Assembly (NCBI GenBank): GCA_938042195.1
Contig: CALIRQ010000019.1
Coordinates: forward strand, 1 to 64,000
DNA from: an uncultured archaeon
GTDB taxonomy: Archaea; Thermoproteota; Bathyarchaeia; 40CM-2-53-6; CALIRQ01
Direction of reading: 5' to 3'
Length of the DNA: 64,000 nucleotides
A program made the translations under genes and the position numbers. The first letter of the stretch is position 1, and each line of letters opens with the position of its first letter. Under the pieces are notes generated by a model. That model had not been told where the DNA came from and did not search any database. It saw only the letters and a program-made list of their open reading frames with translations. Shown in pieces: positions 61,064-64,000 of the stretch.

Positions 61064-61558
61064 GGTCATCAGCCTCCCAAGGTCCACCTCCGCCCTCGCC
61101 CTCCACCCCAGGGAGAGAAGCCCCTCCTCCTCGGCTATATAGCCACTCCTTTCATAAATGTCCAACAGCGTCATCGCCTTCCATCTCCCGAGCTTCTCAC
61201 TCAACAATTCCTCAACCTCCTTCCTCAGGGCCTTTCCCTGCTTCGATATTATGTAGGCGATTGTTATCGCCAACCCGGCCAAATTATCTATTCGCCAGCC
61301 CATCATCTTGGCCTCCACAGGCTTAATCGTCCCCTTCAATACCACAAAGAAGCGCGAGGAGCCCTCCTCCCCTTCCCCCACCTCTTTGACCTCTAAATCG
61401 ATCGCCTCCAATATCTCATTCAATTGCTCCAATACCTCCTTATAGTCCTCCCCAACCCTAGACTTCAATTCCCAAGACTTGGCCCCGGGTAGCCTTCCCC
61501 TCTTGAAGAGTAGCAAATGGGCGGCCCTTTTCAGCCGATCCCCATAAAACCTCCTCAT
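61022..61558 (-). CDS. KITE-like subunit (Nse1/Nse3-like) of an SMC operon
   Basis: 178 residues from ATG 61558. N-terminal winged helix (MRRFYGDRLKRAAHLLLFKRG..LEQLNEILEAIDLEVKEV), beta-hairpin (RFFVVLKGTIKPVEAK), then a second winged helix (NLAGLAITIAYIISKQGKALRKEVEELL..LLDIYERSGYIAEE) ending in LLSLGWRARAEVDL, which resembles the LGxRAxxEL end of Nse1 and the GxRAxxE of Nse3/MAGE proteins. Third gene of an operon with a kleisin-like gene (ATGA overlap) and an SMC. Family call is inferred from pattern and context. Confidence 0.62.
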   Translation of the reverse strand: MRRFYGDRLKRAAHLLLFKRGRLPGAKSWELKSRVGEDYKEVLEQLNEILEAIDLEVKEVGEGEEGSSRFFVVLKGTIKPVEAKMMGWRIDNLAGLAITIAYIISKQGKALRKEVEELLSEKLGRWKAMTLLDIYERSGYIAEEEGLLSLGWRARAEVDLGRLMTSLLGGGQPPSDQF

Positions 61559-62328
61559 CCCGAACCGCCCTTTATGGCCTCCTCCGATATCGATATCGGA
61601 ACGCTCACCCCAATCCTCCCTCCTCCCGCGCGCCCGCCTCTCAACGAAATCTCCAAATCCTCGCCGAATCCCTCGAGTCCCACGAACCCATAGCTGATTA
61701 GGAAGCTCGCGTAATACGCCCTCTCCACGGCCTCCCTTAACGATGGCGCCCGAACGAAGTCCCAATACCTCAAGCGCCCTTCCTTGCTCCTCTTCACGAT
61801 CTCCTCGAAATACTCCCTCATCTTTTTCATGAAATCCCCTCGCGCTATCCCAATCCTTTCCAGATGGGCCTCGTCAACCCCCTCGGGAGGCATCCCGCCC
61901 TTTCTCTCGATCCTCCTCCGCCTCTCGTCATATGGCTTGAGGCCGCTCCAATAGGAAAGCCCCGCTTGAACACCCTCCAACGTGAGCCCCTCGAGCTCCA
62001 CGATGGGGTGCCAAGATCTAAGGAAGGCCTTCGCCAAATCCTCGGGGGAAAGCCTTTCCATGACGCCCTTTAACGCCCCCGGTGATGAATAAAGGGAGCT
62101 CGATTGGAACTTGAGCTGAATCCCTTGGAGGCTCAGGACCCTCGAGATCGCATTCAGGACCTTGGCGTCCAAGCAATGATCCTCTAAGCTGGACAATCTC
62201 GGATGGATCTCCCTCACCTTGTTCAAAACCCTTCTTACATCGAATAGGAATGGGTCTATTGCCCTCTTCTCAACGAGTTCGCAATCCCTCAATATCTCTA
62301 ACAATCCCTTCCTCGATAGCGCTCCCAT
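61555..62328 (-). CDS. kleisin-like protein resembling Nse4
   Basis: 257 residues. N-terminal region has LEDHCLDAKVLNAISRVLSLQ, like the E..LDA..L...S element of Nse4. The C-terminal region has REAVERAYYASFLISYGFVGLE, close to the conserved Nse4 C-terminal VENLF-LSFLV-DG pattern. The middle (about 85-190) is a variable, charged linker where kite proteins would bind. It overlaps the SMC gene by 59 nt and the kite gene by 4 nt. Confident that it is part of the SMC operon, moderately confident of the Nse4-like call. Confidence 0.6.
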   Translation of the reverse strand: MGALSRKGLLEILRDCELVEKRAIDPFLFDVRRVLNKVREIHPRLSSLEDHCLDAKVLNAISRVLSLQGIQLKFQSSSLYSSPGALKGVMERLSPEDLAKAFLRSWHPIVELEGLTLEGVQAGLSYWSGLKPYDERRRRIERKGGMPPEGVDEAHLERIGIARGDFMKKMREYFEEIVKRSKEGRLRYWDFVRAPSLREAVERAYYASFLISYGFVGLEGFGEDLEISLRGGRAGGGRIGVSVPISISEEAIKGGSG

Positions 62329-64000
62329 CGCCCTCCATCTCCTCCAATATTCCCACCCTCGAAACCCCGCCCACGTTTTGGACTACTATTACATGTGCAT
62401 CTCCATCCACTCCCACTTGACCCGGCGTGATGACGATGTATTGAACGCCCTGAAGCCCCCTCAAGCTGGAAACTATCAATTTCGAAACCTCCTCCCTATT
62501 CCTCGGATCGAGGTGGACGTCGAACTCATCTATTCCCCTGAACGGGGATCTTATGTGCTGTTGAAGGGCCAAGAGGAACGATATGAGGGCCAAGCTCCTC
62601 TCCCCCCCGCTTTGGGTTAGGGAATCCAACGGCGTCGGCCTCACGCCCCTGAAGCCGGCGCTTATCTCCAATCCCGCCCCCTCTATATCCTCACCCTCAA
62701 CTAACCTCACCCTTCCATTACCATTCACCCTTTGCAGCAATTCGTCATACCTCTTGCTGAGGGTCGATATGAAATCCTCCACTATGGACCTCCACCTCTC
62801 CTCGCGCCGCTTCAATTCAGCCTCCAATTCCCTCTTGCCTTGATAAAGGCGCTCGGCCCTCTCCTTCAACGCCTCGAACTCGGTCGAGTAGGATTCGTAG
62901 GCCCTTTTAACATCCTCGGAGACGTCCTTCAGAGGCTTCAGCCTTTCCTCCACTGCGCTGATATCGGAGACTATCTCGATGTACCGCCTCGGGTTCAAAA
63001 ATTCCTCCCCGAGTCCCTTAGCCTCCTCCAACAACGGTCCCAGCTCCCCCTCCTCCCCCTTTAATTGCAACTCCAAATCCCTTATCTCCCGGCTAACCAT
63101 ATCCCTCCTGAACCTTAGGATCCCCAGCTGTACCTTGAGATCCACAAGCCTCTCGAGGCCAGCGGCCCATTCCCCTTCCACACCCTCCGCCTGGGACTCC
63201 AGCCGCGCCCTCCGATTCAGGAGCCCCTCCAACTCGGCCCTCAGGAGCTCCAGCAATCTCCGGCGATCATCCCTGCGGGATCTGAGGGAGTCGATGTATC
63301 GCCCAATGAGCCCTGCCGACGGATCCCCATACATACCCCCCAGGATCGCCAAGCCCTCCTCCACCTCTCTGATCGAGTTCTCCGCCCATTCTAACTCCTT
63401 TGATAATTCCCCCTCCCGCCTCGAGGTCCACATCAAATCCCTTCTCAGAACCCCCCTCCCCTCCCTTAGGGAATCCATCTTGACCTCTAGCGATGCGAGA
63501 TCCCTCTCCAGTCCAATTATATCGCCCTCAATCCCCTCCAACTCGGCCCTCTTAGCTTGGATCCCCTCCTCCAACCTCCTCATCGAGACCCTTTTCTTTG
63601 CGATCCTAGACCAGATCAGCTCCCTCTTCAGATCCATCAGCCTGCCCTCGAGCTCCCTCTTCATAAGGTATCTTTGATACTCCCTCCTCCAATATTCGTA
63701 TGTCTCCTCCGCGGATTGCAAAACCCTCACGAGCTCCTCCTCCTCGCTCTCAATCGTCCTAAGCCTTCTCAGGGCCTCCATGACATCGGATCTATAGGAT
63801 TGGAACCCTATGGCCTCCTCCAACATCCGCAGCTTTTCCTGGGGGCTCGTCGAGCCGAATTTGGCGACCATCAATTGTTGCATTATTATGAGCATGTTGT
63901 TCGGATTCAGGCCGAACCTCTCCAGGGCTCCGACTACGACCTCCTTCGGCACGGGCCTATCCTCTAGGAGATAGGAATAATCCCCATTACTCCTCAAAAC
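62270..64000 (-). CDS. SMC-family ATPase (Smc5/6-like), partial
   Basis: The C-terminal 576 residues of an SMC protein whose start lies past the window edge. The visible part begins just before the first coiled coil (LLEDRPVPKEVVVGALERFGLNPNNMLIIMQQLMVAKFG), has a long coiled coil to about residue 420 with a short non-coil hinge-like stretch (about 205-225), then the C-terminal head: signature motif DSLTQSGGERSLALISFLLA near 460 and Walker B FRGIDEFDVHLDP. The compact coiled coil and the head motif, with QQ..VAKFG before the coil, resemble Smc5/Smc6 more than canonical SMC. Encoded first in the operon with kleisin and kite. Confidence 0.75.
   Translation of the reverse strand, partial: VLRSNGDYSYLLEDRPVPKEVVVGALERFGLNPNNMLIIMQQLMVAKFGSTSPQEKLRMLEEAIGFQSYRSDVMEALRRLRTIESEEEELVRVLQSAEETYEYWRREYQRYLMKRELEGRLMDLKRELIWSRIAKKRVSMRRLEEGIQAKRAELEGIEGDIIGLERDLASLEVKMDSLREGRGVLRRDLMWTSRREGELSKELEWAENSIREVEEGLAILGGMYGDPSAGLIGRYIDSLRSRRDDRRRLLELLRAELEGLLNRRARLESQAEGVEGEWAAGLERLVDLKVQLGILRFRRDMVSREIRDLELQLKGEEGELGPLLEEAKGLGEEFLNPRRYIEIVSDISAVEERLKPLKDVSEDVKRAYESYSTEFEALKERAERLYQGKRELEAELKRREERWRSIVEDFISTLSKRYDELLQRVNGNGRVRLVEGEDIEGAGLEISAGFRGVRPTPLDSLTQSGGERSLALISFLLALQQHIRSPFRGIDEFDVHLDPRNREEVSKLIVSSLRGLQGVQYIVITPGQVGVDGDAHVIVVQNVGGVSRVGILEEMEGDGSAIEEGIVRDIEGLRTR

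Overview
The window comes from a thermophilic archaeon, most likely a deep lineage of the TACK/Thermoproteota-Korarchaeota side. The signs are a thermosome, Alba, Sec61-beta, Elf1, Orc1/Cdc6, an RPA-type OB-fold protein, Lhr helicase and the large subunit of PolD (absent from classical Crenarchaeota). tRNA genes carry several introns at non-canonical positions. GC is high, Arg codons are mostly AGG/AGA, starts are often TTG or GTG, and TATA boxes commonly lie 22-30 nt before a start codon (leaderless mRNAs). Placement below this level is inference.

Layout. 1-10 kb: coiled-coil proteins, rpiA, a tRNA-Met(CAT) with three introns, pgk, a beta-hydroxyacid dehydrogenase, a PIN-ATPase, citramalate synthase and a thermosome subunit. 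9.7-17.8 kb: a compact histidine operon (hisZ-hisG-hisD-HAD phosphatase-hisB-hisH-hisA-hisF-hisIE), divergent from an AbrB-ACT regulator; a perfect 12+6+12 palindrome covers the his transcription start. hisC is not in the cluster. hisA appears to start with CTG. 17.9-20 kb: HTH + ParA/MinD ATPase pair and a secreted/anchored Ig-like protein. 20.2-21.1 kb: a decayed glycosyltransferase. 21.2-33 kb: accessory metabolism (SSS symporter with a 34-aa partner, aspartic protease, frameshifted larA, DRG-like GTPase, HpcH aldolase, enolase-superfamily dehydratase, Lrp regulator, rubrerythrin, FAD enzyme, MFS).

33-40 kb: DNA-repair neighbourhood (metallophosphoesterase, SWIM zinc-finger protein, Lhr, LUD protein, RPA) and an AN1-finger site-2 protease. 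40.6-45.4 kb: iorBA, alba, Sec61-beta, glyA and tRNA-Pro(CGG). glyA is broken in the DNA by a 25-nt insert that has the full geometry of an archaeal bulge-helix-bulge intron; removing it restores the conserved SHMT motif. 45.4-54 kb: an NrdD-like protein with an HTH but no glycyl-radical site, Hsp20, Rieske, HEPN-MNT, pyrB, DUF2148, hflX and a second site-2 protease.

54-64 kb: replication/chromosome block. PolD large subunit, Elf1, a hypothetical protein, a winged-helix protein with its own TTCACAAA operator, an AT-rich gap with ORB-like elements (candidate oriC), orc1/cdc6 and DUF99. It ends in a three-gene operon encoding an SMC ATPase (partial), a protein with Nse4-kleisin-like N- and C-terminal motifs, and a kite protein resembling Nse1/Nse3. 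Together these look like an archaeal Smc5/6-type complex and are, with the glyA intron, the most interesting content.
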